From assembly GCF_025215495.1 (NCBI RefSeq), contig NZ_CP104302.1, positions 1,674,001 through 1,738,000 of the forward strand: a stretch of DNA of 64,000 nucleotides, written 5' to 3'. The position numbers were made by a program, and so were the translations under genes. Source of the stretch: Mycolicibacterium brumae. GTDB lineage: Bacteria; Actinomycetota; Actinomycetes; Mycobacteriales; Mycobacteriaceae. Of this stretch, positions 28,845 to 40,425 are shown piece by piece. The notes beneath the pieces were generated by a model, which made no database searches, was not told the DNA's origin, and was given only the letters and a program-made list of their open reading frames with translations. Every line of letters starts with the position of its first letter. Within the stretch, counting starts at the first letter, position 1.

Positions 28845-29387
28845 TCAGCTGGACTCGAGCACCTGGGTGCCGCCGGCCAGCTGATCGTGCTTGCCCTGTT
28901 TGGTGGGGCTGGAGCTGATGGTCACCGCGATGACGATGTAGGCGATGAACGCCAGCAACCCGCCCAGGCACGGAATCAGCGGCAGCAGGGTGAACAGGTT
29001 CCGGGTCGCGGCCTGGGACGCAGTCGGTTTGGCGGCGCCGTTCGGCCCGCGCACGCTCAGGCCCAGCACCTTCTTGCCCGGCGTCCAGCCCAGCTGCGAC
29101 TCGAACACCAGGAAGTACAGGAAGGTCAGCAAACCGGAGAACATCCCGGTCACCATGATCGAGGTGTCCATGCCGTAGACGTCGGAGTCCCCGAACGCCA
29201 TCCGGGCGGGCAGATACAGGATCCCGGCGACGACGTAGACGATGACGCCGTCGAGCAGTCGCGCCACAAAGCGCAGGCCCAGACCGCCGGGCTTGCCGGC
29301 CGGCGCGCCGAATCCGGCCGGCGGCGGGTAACCGCCGGGGGCGTTGTACTGCGGGGGCAGGTTGGGATCGAATCCACCAGTCGACAT
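28845..29387 (-). CDS. RDD family membrane protein
   Basis: The 180-residue protein has a Pro/Gly-rich N-terminal tail (about 1-40), then an RDD domain whose signature is RFVARLLDGVI in the first helix, with four hydrophobic helices, and a short polar end. RDD proteins are small integral membrane proteins of mostly unknown function, some linked to transport. The ATG at 29387 is preferred over 29396 because family proteins start at the Pro/Gly tail. Convergent with lipT (one base apart) and divergent from pncA. Confidence 0.8.
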   Translation of the reverse strand: MSTGGFDPNLPPQYNAPGGYPPPAGFGAPAGKPGGLGLRFVARLLDGVIVYVVAGILYLPARMAFGDSDVYGMDTSIMVTGMFSGLLTFLYFLVFESQLGWTPGKKVLGLSVRGPNGAAKPTASQAATRNLFTLLPLIPCLGGLLAFIAYIVIAVTISSSPTKQGKHDQLAGGTQVLESS

Positions 29388-29450
29388 GGCCGCCAATCTA
29401 CCGGCGCGGGCCGATCGGGAGCGGAGCCCGAACGGGATACGGTGTCAGAT

Positions 29451-30032
29451 GTGCGCGCGTTGATCGTCGTCGATGTCCAGAACGACTTCTGCGAGGGGGG
29501 CTCCCTGGCGGTGGCCGGTGGCGCGTCGACGGCCCGGGCGATCAGCGCGTTGCTGGCCGGCCCGCACGGCTACGACGCGGTGGTCGCCACCCGCGACCGT
29601 CACATCGATCCCGGACCGCATTTCTCCGACCACCCCGACTATGTCGACTCCTGGCCGCCGCACTGCGTGGTCGGCACCGACGGCGCGGAGTTCCATCCGG
29701 AGTTCGACGCCTCCGGCGCGGCGGCGGTGTTCGACAAGGGCGCGTACTCGGCCGCCTACAGCGGATTCGAAGGCGCCGACGCCGACGGGGTGGGCTTGGC
29801 GCAGTGGCTGGCCGACCGCGGTGTCGAAGAGGTCGACGTGGTGGGCATCGCCACCGACTACTGCGTGCGGGCCACCGCCGCGGACGCCGCCCGCGCCGGG
29901 CTGCGCACCCGGGTGCTGCTGGACCTGACCGCGGCGGTCGCCCCGCCCAACGTCGCCGCGGTCGCCGACGGGTTGCGCGCCGAAGGCGTGGAAATCGTCG
30001 GCGCGCTTCCCGACCCGGGCGCGGACCGATGA
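29451..30032 (+). CDS. pncA: Nicotinamidase/pyrazinamidase PncA
   Basis: Deamidates nicotinamide to nicotinate for NAD recycling; the same enzyme activates pyrazinamide. In the 193-residue protein every key residue falls at the Mtb number: catalytic D8, K96 and C138, and iron ligands D49, H51, H57 and H71 (DRHIDPGPHF, PPHCV). The GTG at 29451 was preferred over one at 29442 because TACGGT (29438-29443) lies exactly seven bases before it, a leaderless arrangement, and it matches the Mtb start. Its stop overlaps the next start (ATGA). Confidence 0.96.
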   Translation: MRALIVVDVQNDFCEGGSLAVAGGASTARAISALLAGPHGYDAVVATRDRHIDPGPHFSDHPDYVDSWPPHCVVGTDGAEFHPEFDASGAAAVFDKGAYSAAYSGFEGADADGVGLAQWLADRGVEEVDVVGIATDYCVRATAADAARAGLRTRVLLDLTAAVAPPNVAAVADGLRAEGVEIVGALPDPGADR

Positions 30033-30847
30033 GCGAGCCTGCGCCGACGCGCGCCGAGTTGCTCGCGCTGGTGGAGGCGCTGCCCGCCGCGGCCGCCGCG
30101 CACGACCGCGAAGGCTGGGTGGGCGCCTTCGCCGACGACGCCCGGGTGGAATACCCGGTGGGCGCCCGCGCGCACACCGGACGCCGGGACATCGAGCGGT
30201 TCTACGACACCTTCATCGCGCCGAACCGGATCCGGTATCACCGCGACGTCGACATCGTCAGCGGCCGCACGGTGCTGCGGGACCTCACCGTCGAACTGAC
30301 CACCGGTTCGGATCTGACGCTGGGCATCCCGGCCTACCTGCGCTACGCCATCGACGACGGCAACCGGATCAGCGAGCTGCAGGCGTTCTGGGAGTTGCCC
30401 GGCGCGCTGTGGCGATTCATCCGCAGCGGCCGCGCGGCGATCCCGGCCGGCTTCGGCATCGGCCGGGAATTGTTGGTGAACCAGGGCCCGGCCGGGGCGC
30501 TGGGCATGGTCCAGGGTTTACGCCGGCGGACCGGCCGCGCCGACCGGGCACTCGGCGACGCGCTGCTGGCGGCGCTGGCCGGGGGCGACCAACTCGCGGT
30601 GCGCCGGTTGCTGGGCCGCACCCCGCTGGTCAGCATCGGCGACGACATCCCGGTGGGCCTGGACGACTTGGGCCGGCGGCTGCGCGCGGCGACCTGGGCC
30701 AAGCGGATCGACACCGGCGGGTCGTCGGTGGTCGCGACCTGCGGCGGCGACGGCCGCGGCGTGCTGCTGCTGGATTTCGGCGGAGCCGAGGACGAGTCGG
30801 GCGAGCCCGCGATCAGCCGGCTGCGGTACTACATCCAACACATCTAG
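30029..30847 (+). CDS. SnoaL/NTF2-like protein (Rv2042c type)
   Basis: The 272-residue protein has an N-terminal NTF2-like fold of the SnoaL kind (AAAHDREGWVGAFADDARVE, residues ~20-130), followed by a second region with a helical part and a C-terminal beta segment ending in SRLRYYIQHI. No catalytic residues can be named. It is translationally coupled to pncA, as Rv2042c is to Rv2043c in Mtb, which hints at a shared function that is not known. Its TAG stop shares the palindrome CTAG with the stop of the convergent potC. Confidence 0.72.
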   Translation: MSEPAPTRAELLALVEALPAAAAAHDREGWVGAFADDARVEYPVGARAHTGRRDIERFYDTFIAPNRIRYHRDVDIVSGRTVLRDLTVELTTGSDLTLGIPAYLRYAIDDGNRISELQAFWELPGALWRFIRSGRAAIPAGFGIGRELLVNQGPAGALGMVQGLRRRTGRADRALGDALLAALAGGDQLAVRRLLGRTPLVSIGDDIPVGLDDLGRRLRAATWAKRIDTGGSSVVATCGGDGRGVLLLDFGGAEDESGEPAISRLRYYIQHI

Positions 30848-31632
30848 GTCAGCCGCTTGCGGCGGTACAGCGTGCCGACGGCCAGCAGCACCAGGCTGAC
30901 CAGCAGGATCGCGGTGGCAAGCACATTGATCTGCGGCGGCACGGCGGCCTTCACCGACGCGTTGACGAACAGCGGATAGGTCACCGTGGAGCCGCTGACG
31001 AAGTAGGTGATGATGAAGTCGTCGAGCGACAGCGCGAACGACAGCATGGCCGCGGCCACGATGCCCGGCACGATCAGCGGCAGCGTGACCTTGAAGAACG
31101 TCCGGGTCGGGCTGGCGCCGAGGTCCAGCGACGCGTCCTCCAGCGTCCAGTCGAAGCCGCGGACCCGGGCCCGCACCGTCATCGCGATGAAGCTGATCTC
31201 GAACGCCACGTGCGCGATCAACACCGTGGTGAAGCCCGTCGGCCAGCCCAGGTCCAGAAACAGGGTCAGCAGCGACGCGCCCATCACCACCTCGGGCGCG
31301 GTCAGCGGCAGCACCAGGAACGTCTCGACCGCCTTGGAGCCCCGGAAACGCTGGCGCACCAGGGCGATCGCCAGCAGCGAGCCCAGCACGATCGCGATCG
31401 CGGTGGACAGCGCCGCCACCTGCAGGCTGGTCACCATGGCCTTGGTCAGCGCCGGATACTTGAACGGGTCCGCCCAGTTGTCCAGGGTGAATCCCTGCCA
31501 GCTGTAGTTGAACTTGCCGGCAGGTTTGTTGAACGAGAACAGCACGATCACGAAGATCGGCAGGAAGATATAGAGCATCACCAGGCCGGCGACCACGCGC
31601 AGCCCGATGTCGGCGAAGCGCCCCGTCCTCAC
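30844..31632 (-). CDS. potC: Polyamine-type ABC transporter permease PotC
   Basis: Inner-membrane permease, 262 residues, with about six helices and the EAA loop (DLGASPTRTFFKVTLPLIVPGI region) that contacts the ATPase. It opens with a short Arg-rich tail and a helix ending FVIVLFSFNKP, a stretch characteristic of PotC/YdcV-type permeases. Last gene of the run potA-D-B-C, overlapping potB by four bases. Substrate class (spermidine/putrescine) is inferred from family resemblance. Confidence 0.85.
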   Translation of the reverse strand: MRTGRFADIGLRVVAGLVMLYIFLPIFVIVLFSFNKPAGKFNYSWQGFTLDNWADPFKYPALTKAMVTSLQVAALSTAIAIVLGSLLAIALVRQRFRGSKAVETFLVLPLTAPEVVMGASLLTLFLDLGWPTGFTTVLIAHVAFEISFIAMTVRARVRGFDWTLEDASLDLGASPTRTFFKVTLPLIVPGIVAAAMLSFALSLDDFIITYFVSGSTVTYPLFVNASVKAAVPPQINVLATAILLVSLVLLAVGTLYRRKRLT

Positions 31633-32498
31633 GTCAGCTCCTCGGTGCCCAGCGCGCGGGTGTAGGAAAGGACGCCGACCAGGATCATCGCCATCAGCAG
31701 GAAGCTCAGCGCCGCGGCGGCCGGGTAATCCTTGACCACCAGGAACTGCTTCTGGATGACGTTGCCGATCATGGTGGTCTGGGTGCTGCCCAGGTAGTCG
31801 GCGTTGATGAAGTCACCCATCGCCGGGATGAACACCAGCAGGCTGCCGGCCAGCACGCCGGGCATCGACAGCGGCAGGATCACCTTCCGGAACGCCCGGG
31901 CCCCCGACGAGTACAGGTCCCGGGAGGCCTCCAGCAGCCGCGGGTCCATCTTCTCCAGGCTGACGTACAGCGGCAGGATCATGAACGTCATCGAGTTGTA
32001 GACCAGCCCGCCGATCACCGCCCACGGTGTGGACAGCAGCCGCCCGTCGACCAGCCCGAGGGTGTCCAGCACCTGCACCACGAACCCGTTGTCGGCGAAG
32101 ATCGTTTTCCAGGCCAGGGTCCGGACCAGGAAGGTGACGAAGAACGGCAGGATCACCAGGCCGAGCAGCAGGTTCTTGTACCGGCCGGATTTGAACGCGA
32201 TGACATAGGCCAGCGGGTAGGACAGCAGCAGCGAGATGACCGTCGCGGCGAACGCATAGGTCAGCGACCGGACGATCTGGTCGGAGTACAGCGTGAACGC
32301 GTCGGCGTAATTGCCCCAGTTCCAGGCGAACGTCAGCGTCGGCAGATAGACCGAACCGGCCATCTCCGACAGCGAGGTGCGAAACAGCGAATAGAACGGC
32401 ACCACGAAGAAGATCGCCAGGTACGCCAGCGCCGGCAGGATCATCAGGTACGGCGCGATCCTGCTGCGCTGGCGACTGCTGGTGGCCACCCCTGCCAT
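31629..32498 (-). CDS. potB: Polyamine-type ABC transporter permease PotB
   Basis: Inner-membrane permease of 289 residues with about six helices and an EAA loop (DLYSSGARAFRKVILPLSMPGV region). The early FVVPFYSLFRTSL stretch and the late MGDFINADYLGS segment are typical of PotB-like subunits, which pair with PotC to form the channel. It starts six bases after potD and overlaps potC, so all are in one operon. Confidence 0.85.
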   Translation of the reverse strand: MAGVATSSRQRSRIAPYLMILPALAYLAIFFVVPFYSLFRTSLSEMAGSVYLPTLTFAWNWGNYADAFTLYSDQIVRSLTYAFAATVISLLLSYPLAYVIAFKSGRYKNLLLGLVILPFFVTFLVRTLAWKTIFADNGFVVQVLDTLGLVDGRLLSTPWAVIGGLVYNSMTFMILPLYVSLEKMDPRLLEASRDLYSSGARAFRKVILPLSMPGVLAGSLLVFIPAMGDFINADYLGSTQTTMIGNVIQKQFLVVKDYPAAAALSFLLMAMILVGVLSYTRALGTEELT

Positions 32499-32504
32499 AG
32501 GCGG

Positions 32505-33701
32505 CTAACCCCCGGTGACGGAGGTGTAGATGGTGTTGAACTCCTGGGTCAGCTCGTCGGTGAGCGCGGGCCAGGTGTACAGGTTGTCCTGAATGTCCTG
32601 CGGCGGGTTGATCAGCGGGTTGGTGGCCAGCGCCGGGTCGATCTTGGCCAGCTCGTCGGTCATATCCGAGAGCACCGGGACGAACTGGGTGAACGCCACC
32701 AGCTTGGCGTAGTTGGCGCGGTCGTAGATGTAGTCGATCCAGGCCTCGGCGCCCTTCTGGTTCGCCGTGGTGTACGGGATGGCCATGGTGTCGATGAACC
32801 AGTCGCCGCCGGACTCGGGGATGACGAATTCCAGGTCCGGATTGTCGGCCTGCAGCTGCACCACGTCGCCGGAGTAGGCCTGGGCGACCACCACATTGCC
32901 GGCGGCCAGATCGTCGCCGTAGTCATTGCCGGTGAACTTGCGGATCTGGCCGCGGTCCTTCTGCTCCCGGATCAGGTCGACGGCCTGCTGGACGGTCTCG
33001 GCGGTCGGGTCGGTCGGGTGGTTGCCCTGCGAGCTCATGATCATCCCGAGGCCGTCCTGGACATCGCTGAGCAGGCTGACCTTGCCCTTGAAGGCGGGAT
33101 CCCAGAGGTCCTCGATCTTGGTGATCGGGCGGCCGGTGGCGGCCTTGTTGTAGGCCAGGCCGACCATGCCGGTCATGTACGGCGCGCTGAACTTGCGGCC
33201 CGGATCGGAGGCGTCGTTGAGCAGGTCGGCGCGCAGGTTCTTCTTATTCGGCACCCGGGACTCGCGGATCTCGTTGAGCCAACCCAGGCCCTGCATCCGC
33301 TGCGCGAAGTTCTGGGTGGGCACCACCAGGTCCGCGCCGATGTCCTGACGGCGCGACAGGGGCTCCTTGTACTTGGCGAACCATTCCTCGTTGTCGTTGT
33401 AGTCCTCTTTGTAGTCCACCGTCAGCCCGCTGGCCTGCTGGAACGCGGCGACGAACCCGTCGGCCATGTAGAACGGCCAGTTCGAGACGCGCAGCGTGCC
33501 GGTGGCCGGCGCGCCGTCGTCGGGCTCCATGCTGGGCGCCGCGGTCGGGCTGTCGGAGGAACTGGAACACGCCGACAGCACGGCCGGGCCGAACGCCAGC
33601 GCGGCGGCCGCCGCGCCGGCGCCGCCCAGGAAGCGGCGCCGGGAGGTGCGGTTGCCGGTCAGCCGGGCCAGCAGGGCGGGGTCGATGTTCTTGGGGGCCA
33701 T
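32505..33701 (-). CDS. potD: Polyamine-type ABC transporter substrate-binding lipoprotein PotD
   Basis: The 398-residue solute-binding protein has a twin-arginine signal (TSRRRFLGG, residues ~19-27) that runs into a lipobox (LSAC, Cys ~45), so it is a Tat-exported lipoprotein on the outer face of the membrane. The mature part is a type II periplasmic-binding fold with LRVSNWPFYM at the start and the IPYTTANQKGAEAWIDYIY segment of the PotD/PotF family. The substrate is not certain: related proteins bind spermidine, putrescine or other small amines. Confidence 0.88.
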   Translation of the reverse strand: MAPKNIDPALLARLTGNRTSRRRFLGGAGAAAAALAFGPAVLSACSSSSDSPTAAPSMEPDDGAPATGTLRVSNWPFYMADGFVAAFQQASGLTVDYKEDYNDNEEWFAKYKEPLSRRQDIGADLVVPTQNFAQRMQGLGWLNEIRESRVPNKKNLRADLLNDASDPGRKFSAPYMTGMVGLAYNKAATGRPITKIEDLWDPAFKGKVSLLSDVQDGLGMIMSSQGNHPTDPTAETVQQAVDLIREQKDRGQIRKFTGNDYGDDLAAGNVVVAQAYSGDVVQLQADNPDLEFVIPESGGDWFIDTMAIPYTTANQKGAEAWIDYIYDRANYAKLVAFTQFVPVLSDMTDELAKIDPALATNPLINPPQDIQDNLYTWPALTDELTQEFNTIYTSVTGG

Positions 33702-33749
33702 GGCGGCGCCTTTCTGCAGGAGTGGGAGAGGGGAGTCGGCGCGGACGCG

Positions 33750-34940
33750 TCAGGAATCGTCGAGCAGTTCTTCGAGCTCGTCGACGGTGGTGGGGATGTC
33801 CGCGTCGGGCAGCACCAGCGACGCGTCCGGGGACCAGCTGACGTACACGGTGTCGCCGGGGCGCAGCATCGGCAGATCCTGCTCGGGCCCGACGTGCGCC
33901 AGGATCGGCGAATCGTCGGCCGCCGCGAGCTGCAGCCGCAGCACCGGGCCCTGGAAGGTCAGGTTCGCCACCGTCGCGGGCACGCCGACCGCGCCGGCCG
34001 GAGCCGCCATCGAGATCCGCACCCGCTCCGGGCGGACCATCAAGGTGGCCTTGCCGCCGTTGTTGATCGCGGTGTCACCGGGACGGGCCGGCAGCGTCGT
34101 GCCGAGCACCGCGATGTCGGCGAGGTCGCCGGAACGCCCGGTCTGCACGCCGTGCCAGAGATTGGCCTGGCCGATGAACCCGGCGACGAACACCGACGAC
34201 GGCCGGTCGTAGATCTCGGTCGGCGTGCCGATCTGCTCGACATTGCCGGCGTTCATCACCGCAATCCGGTCGCTCATGGTGAGCGCTTCCTCCTGGTCGT
34301 GGGTCACGTAGACGAAGGTGATCCCGACCTCGCGCTGAATGCGCTTGAGTTCGAACTGCATGGCGTGGCGCAGCTTCAAATCCAGCGCGCCCAGCGGCTC
34401 GTCGAGCAACAGCGCGCTGGGGTGGTTGACCAGCGCGCGGGCCAGCGCGACGCGTTGCTGCTGGCCTCCGGAGAGCTGCGCGGGCCGACGCTGGGCGAAG
34501 CTGTCCAGTTGCACCACCGCCAGCAGGTCGTCCACCCGGCGGCGCACCTCGGCGGAGTCCAGTTTCTTGCTGCGGGGCCCGTAGGCGACGTTGTCCCACA
34601 CCGTCATGTGCGGAAACAGCGCGTAGTGCTGGAAGACGGTGTTGACATTGCGCTTGTGCGGCGGCACCCGGGAGACGTCGGCGCCCTGCAGCCGGATGGC
34701 GCCCTCGGTGGGGGTCTCGAAGCCGGCGATCATCCGCAGCAGCGTGGTCTTGCCGCAGCCCGAGGACCCCAGCAGGGAGAAGAACTCGCCGGGCCCGACC
34801 TGGAAGTCCGCGCCGTTGACGGCGGTGAATTCGCCGAATCGTTTGGTGACCCGGTCGATCTCGACGGTGGGTTGGGCGGGTTCGCCGGGCGCGCCGGTCG
34901 GCGACGCTGCGACGGCAGCCGTCCTGCGGAAACTGGCCAG
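33750..34940 (-). CDS. potA: Polyamine-type ABC transporter ATPase PotA, probable CTG start
   Basis: ATP-binding subunit with Walker [10 protein letters not shown] (bases 34767-34743), Q-loop, signature LSGGQQQR, Walker B LLLDEP and H-loop YVTHD, then a C-terminal TOBE domain. The first in-frame ATG (34733) lies after Walker A, so the true start is upstream. The frame is open to a TAG at 34955, and it holds no ATG, GTG or TTG there. CTG at 34940 has AGGAGGG seven bases upstream and gives a 396-residue protein of normal length. I therefore take CTG as start; a sequencing error or an unseen frame shift is the alternative. It is first in the operon potA-D-B-C. Confidence 0.82.
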   Translation of the reverse strand: MASFRRTAAVAASPTGAPGEPAQPTVEIDRVTKRFGEFTAVNGADFQVGPGEFFSLLGSSGCGKTTLLRMIAGFETPTEGAIRLQGADVSRVPPHKRNVNTVFQHYALFPHMTVWDNVAYGPRSKKLDSAEVRRRVDDLLAVVQLDSFAQRRPAQLSGGQQQRVALARALVNHPSALLLDEPLGALDLKLRHAMQFELKRIQREVGITFVYVTHDQEEALTMSDRIAVMNAGNVEQIGTPTEIYDRPSSVFVAGFIGQANLWHGVQTGRSGDLADIAVLGTTLPARPGDTAINNGGKATLMVRPERVRISMAAPAGAVGVPATVANLTFQGPVLRLQLAAADDSPILAHVGPEQDLPMLRPGDTVYVSWSPDASLVLPDADIPTTVDELEELLDDS

Positions 34941-35157
34941 TTCGGGTCCCTCCTAGGCTTGGCTGGTCGTTGGCTGGGATGAATCTAAGCACCAGATCGG
35001 CGCTGCCGCAGCGGATGACGCGGCTTGACCCGCCGTTTGCCCGCCGGTCCGCGGCGAATTTCGCCCTGGCCGCACATTCGCGACGGCCGAAGACAATACT
35101 GATAGCCGCAATCACCCTTGCCTGATCAACTGAACACGCGACGCCCGGGAGACACCT

Positions 35158-37395
<2,238 letters not shown>

Positions 37396-37398
37396 GAG

Positions 37399-37896
37399 TC
37401 AGTCGGGACGCGCGGTCACCGGGATATTGACGGTGCCCGCGCAGTCCCCGCTGTCGATGGTGGTGTCGAAGCTGCCGGTCAGCGACCCGTCGGGCTGCGG
37501 CCGGTAGACAGTCACCGAGGTGGCCGGGTCGTAGGTGATGGTGCCGTCGGGCAGCAGGCAGTCCCAGCGCCAGTCTCGCGACTTCTCCCACTGCGCGCCG
37601 GTCCACTCAAAGGACACCGCCGCGGAGACATTGTCCTTGGGGACCGGGCCGTCGACGGCCTTGGCGAGGCAGCCGTCGTCGCCGCATTCGGTGGTGAACA
37701 GATAGGACGCGGCGTACGGCGTCTCCTGCTGGCCGGCCGCCATGCTGGTGCCAGTTTTCTGATCGGTGTGGAAGGTGATCTTGTACCGGCCGGCCCAGTT
37801 CGGGTCGTCGGCGCCGGCAGCCGGCGCGACGACCGCCGCGGCGGCCAGCAGACCGCAGGCCAGCCCGGCGCGGATCACCACTCGGTTGGACGTCAT
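37399..37896 (-). CDS. Secreted protein of unknown function
   Basis: The 165-residue protein has a Sec signal peptide (residues ~1-28, MTSNRVVIRAGLACGLLAAA, cleavage near GADDP), and a mature part of about 135 residues that looks beta-rich with four cysteines (TTECGDDGCL, WDCLLP, GDCAG), likely two disulfides. The repeated pattern of Tyr/Trp and Gly-Ser strands suggests a small barrel. I do not recognise a named family, though similar exported proteins are common in mycobacteria. AGGAGG lies ten bases upstream of the ATG. Convergent with icd2, three bases apart. Confidence 0.75.
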   Translation of the reverse strand: MTSNRVVIRAGLACGLLAAAAVVAPAAGADDPNWAGRYKITFHTDQKTGTSMAAGQQETPYAASYLFTTECGDDGCLAKAVDGPVPKDNVSAAVSFEWTGAQWEKSRDWRWDCLLPDGTITYDPATSVTVYRPQPDGSLTGSFDTTIDSGDCAGTVNIPVTARPD

Positions 37897-38002
37897 CAGT
37901 TCAGATCCTCCTGGGGCGTGGGCAAGGGGTTCCTTCACTGTGACAGATGAGCGGCGAGGCGGCGGGGATCGCCACGGGTCCGCTTCGGTAGGGTCTGCAG
38001 CC

Positions 38003-40357
38003 GTGAAACCGAGCCCCGCCGTCAAATCCATCACGACCCGTATCGCCGAGGAGCTCGGTGTCCGCGAGGATCAGGCCGGCGCCGCGGTGCGGCTGCTCGA
38101 CGAGGGCGCCACCGTCCCGTTCATCGCCCGGTACCGCAAAGAGGCCACCGGCAGCCTGGACGACCAGCAGCTGCGGCTGTTGGAGGAACGGCTGCGCTAC
38201 CTCCGCGAACTCGACGACCGGCGCTCGGCGATCCTGGCCTCGGTCGACGAGCAGGGCAAGCTCACCGACGAACTGCGCGCGTCGCTGCTGGCCGCCGACA
38301 CCAAGGCCCGGCTGGAGGACATCTACCTGCCGTACAAGCCGAAACGCCGCAGCAAGGCCCAGGCCGCCCGGGAGGCCGGTCTGGAACCCCTGGCCGAGCG
38401 ACTGCTGGCCGATCCATCGCTGGATCCGGAGACCGAGGCCGCGGCCTTTGTCACCGAAGAGGTCGCCGACGCGGCCGCGGCGCTGGACGGCGCCCGGCAC
38501 ATTCTGGTGGAGCGTGCCGCCGAGGACGCCGAGCTGGTCGGCGCGGTTCGGGAGAAGTTCTTCGCCGAGGCCCGGCTGCGCACCGCACCGTGGTCCGACG
38601 AGGTCGCCAAGACCCCGGAGGCGCAGAAGTTCCGGGACTACTTCGAGTTCTCCGAGTCGACGCAGACGCTGCCGTCGCACCGGGTGCTCGCGGTGATGCG
38701 CGCGGAGAAGGAGAAGGTGCTGGCCATCACCTTCGACGCCGGCGACGACGCGGTCTACCAGTCCATGGTCGCCGCGTCGCTGGGGGTCGACTTGTCGGCG
38801 GCCGGTCCGGGCGGGCGCTGGCTGGCCGGCGTCGTCGGGTTCGCCTGGCGCACCCGGCTGATGTTCTCCGCGGCCGTCGACGCCCGGGTCCGGCTACGCC
38901 AGCGCGCCGAGGCCGACGCGGTGTCGGTGTTCGCCCGCAACCTCACCGACCTGCTGCTGGCGGCGCCGGCCGGGCAGCGCGCCACTCTCGGGCTGGATCC
39001 CGGGTTCCGCACCGGGGTCAAGGTCGCCGTCGTCGACGGCACCGGCCGGGTGCTGGACACCTGCGCGGTGTATCCGCACCAGCCGCAACGGCAGTGGGAG
39101 CAGGCCAAGGCCACCCTGGCCGCGTTGATCGCCCGGCACGGCGTGGAGCTGGTGGCCATCGGCAACGGCACCGCGAGCCGGGAAACCGACGCGCTGGCCA
39201 CTGAACTGATCAACGATCTACGCGCCGCAGGCGCTGCGGCGCCGGTCAAGGCCGTGGTGAGCGAGGCCGGGGCGTCGGTGTACTCCGCCTCCCCGTACGC
39301 CGCCCACGAGCTGCCCGAGCTGGATGTGACGCTGCGCGGCGCGGTGTCCATCGCCCGGCGGCTGCAGGACCCGCTGGCCGAGCTGGTGAAGATCGAGCCG
39401 AAATCCATCGGGGTGGGCCAGTACCAGCACGACATCACCCCCGGCACGCTGGCCCGCAGCCTCGACGCGGTGGTCGAGGACGCGGTCAACGCCGTCGGCG
39501 TAGACCTCAACACGGCCTCGGCGCCGCTGCTGGCGCGGGTGTCGGGGATATCGGAGTCGCTGGCCGAGTCCATCGTCGCGCACCGCGACGCGGCCGGCGC
39601 GTTCCCGAACCGCATGGCGCTGCTGACGGTGCCGCGGCTGGGCCCCAAGGCGTTCGAGCAGTGCGCGGGCTTCCTGCGGATCCGCGGCGGCGACGACCCG
39701 CTGGACGCCTCCGGGGTGCACCCGGAGGCCTACCCGGTGGTTCGGCGCATCCTGGACCGCGCGGGTGTCTCGCTGGCCGAGATCATCGGCGACGAGCGGG
39801 CGCTGCGCGCGCTGACGCCCGCCGAATTCGCCGACGAGCGGTTCGGCGTCCCGACCGTCACCGACATCCTCGCCGAGCTGGAGAAACCCGGCCGGGACCC
39901 GCGGCCGGCGTTCACCACCGCCGCGTTCGCCGCCGGGGTGGAGAAGGTCGCCGACCTCAAGGTCGGGATGGTGCTCGAAGGCGTGGTCACCAACGTCGCC
40001 GCGTTCGGGGCGTTCGTCGACGTGGGGGTGCACCAGGACGGACTGGTGCATGTCTCGGCGATGTCGGAGAAGTTCGTCTCCGACCCGCACGACGTGGTCC
40101 GCTCCGGGCAGGTGGTGAAGGTCAAGGTCGTCGACGTCGACGTGGAACGGCAGCGGATCGGGTTGACGCTGCGGCTACGTGACGAGGTCAAGCCGAAGGG
40201 CGGGTCCGAGGGCCGCGCGCCGCAGCAAGGCCGGTCAAAGCGGGGCCAGCAGCAGGGCGGGCAGCAGCGGGGCGGGCGTTCGCAGGCGGGAGGGCGTTCG
40301 CAGGCGCCGCAGGGCTCGATGGCCGACGCGTTGCGAAACGCCGGCTTCGGGCGCTGA
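38003..40357 (+). CDS. tex: Tex family RNA-binding transcription accessory protein
   Basis: The 784-residue protein has the full Tex layout: N-terminal helical domain (VKSITTRIAEELGV), a YqgF/RNase H-like domain (LGLDPGFRTGVKVAVVD), helix-hairpin-helix pairs (YADLNTAS-like region and RVSGISESLAESIV) and a C-terminal S1 domain (about 648-729). Tex acts on transcription and nucleic acids; the mechanism is not settled. A Gln/Gly/Arg/Ser-rich tail with a repeated GGRSQA unit follows S1 and ends MADALRNAGFGR. GTG has TAGGGT eight bases upstream and no Shine-Dalgarno, so it is probably leaderless. Confidence 0.93.
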   Translation: MKPSPAVKSITTRIAEELGVREDQAGAAVRLLDEGATVPFIARYRKEATGSLDDQQLRLLEERLRYLRELDDRRSAILASVDEQGKLTDELRASLLAADTKARLEDIYLPYKPKRRSKAQAAREAGLEPLAERLLADPSLDPETEAAAFVTEEVADAAAALDGARHILVERAAEDAELVGAVREKFFAEARLRTAPWSDEVAKTPEAQKFRDYFEFSESTQTLPSHRVLAVMRAEKEKVLAITFDAGDDAVYQSMVAASLGVDLSAAGPGGRWLAGVVGFAWRTRLMFSAAVDARVRLRQRAEADAVSVFARNLTDLLLAAPAGQRATLGLDPGFRTGVKVAVVDGTGRVLDTCAVYPHQPQRQWEQAKATLAALIARHGVELVAIGNGTASRETDALATELINDLRAAGAAAPVKAVVSEAGASVYSASPYAAHELPELDVTLRGAVSIARRLQDPLAELVKIEPKSIGVGQYQHDITPGTLARSLDAVVEDAVNAVGVDLNTASAPLLARVSGISESLAESIVAHRDAAGAFPNRMALLTVPRLGPKAFEQCAGFLRIRGGDDPLDASGVHPEAYPVVRRILDRAGVSLAEIIGDERALRALTPAEFADERFGVPTVTDILAELEKPGRDPRPAFTTAAFAAGVEKVADLKVGMVLEGVVTNVAAFGAFVDVGVHQDGLVHVSAMSEKFVSDPHDVVRSGQVVKVKVVDVDVERQRIGLTLRLRDEVKPKGGSEGRAPQQGRSKRGQQQGGQQRGGRSQAGGRSQAPQGSMADALRNAGFGR

Positions 40358-40425
40358 CGGCTGGGTCTGAACCGTCGGGCGCGACGCGGATGGCCGACGC
40401 ACGGCCCGACCATGGGGCGCCACGG

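Noticed and set aside
28887..30032. PncA as a 381-residue fusion protein
   Set aside because: The first 185 codons overlap the RDD gene antisense and look non-coding; homology starts exactly at 29451 after a -10-like element.
33750..34733. potA starting at ATG 34733
   Set aside because: This would remove Walker A and the whole first strand pair; the upstream frame clearly codes for GSSGCGKTT.
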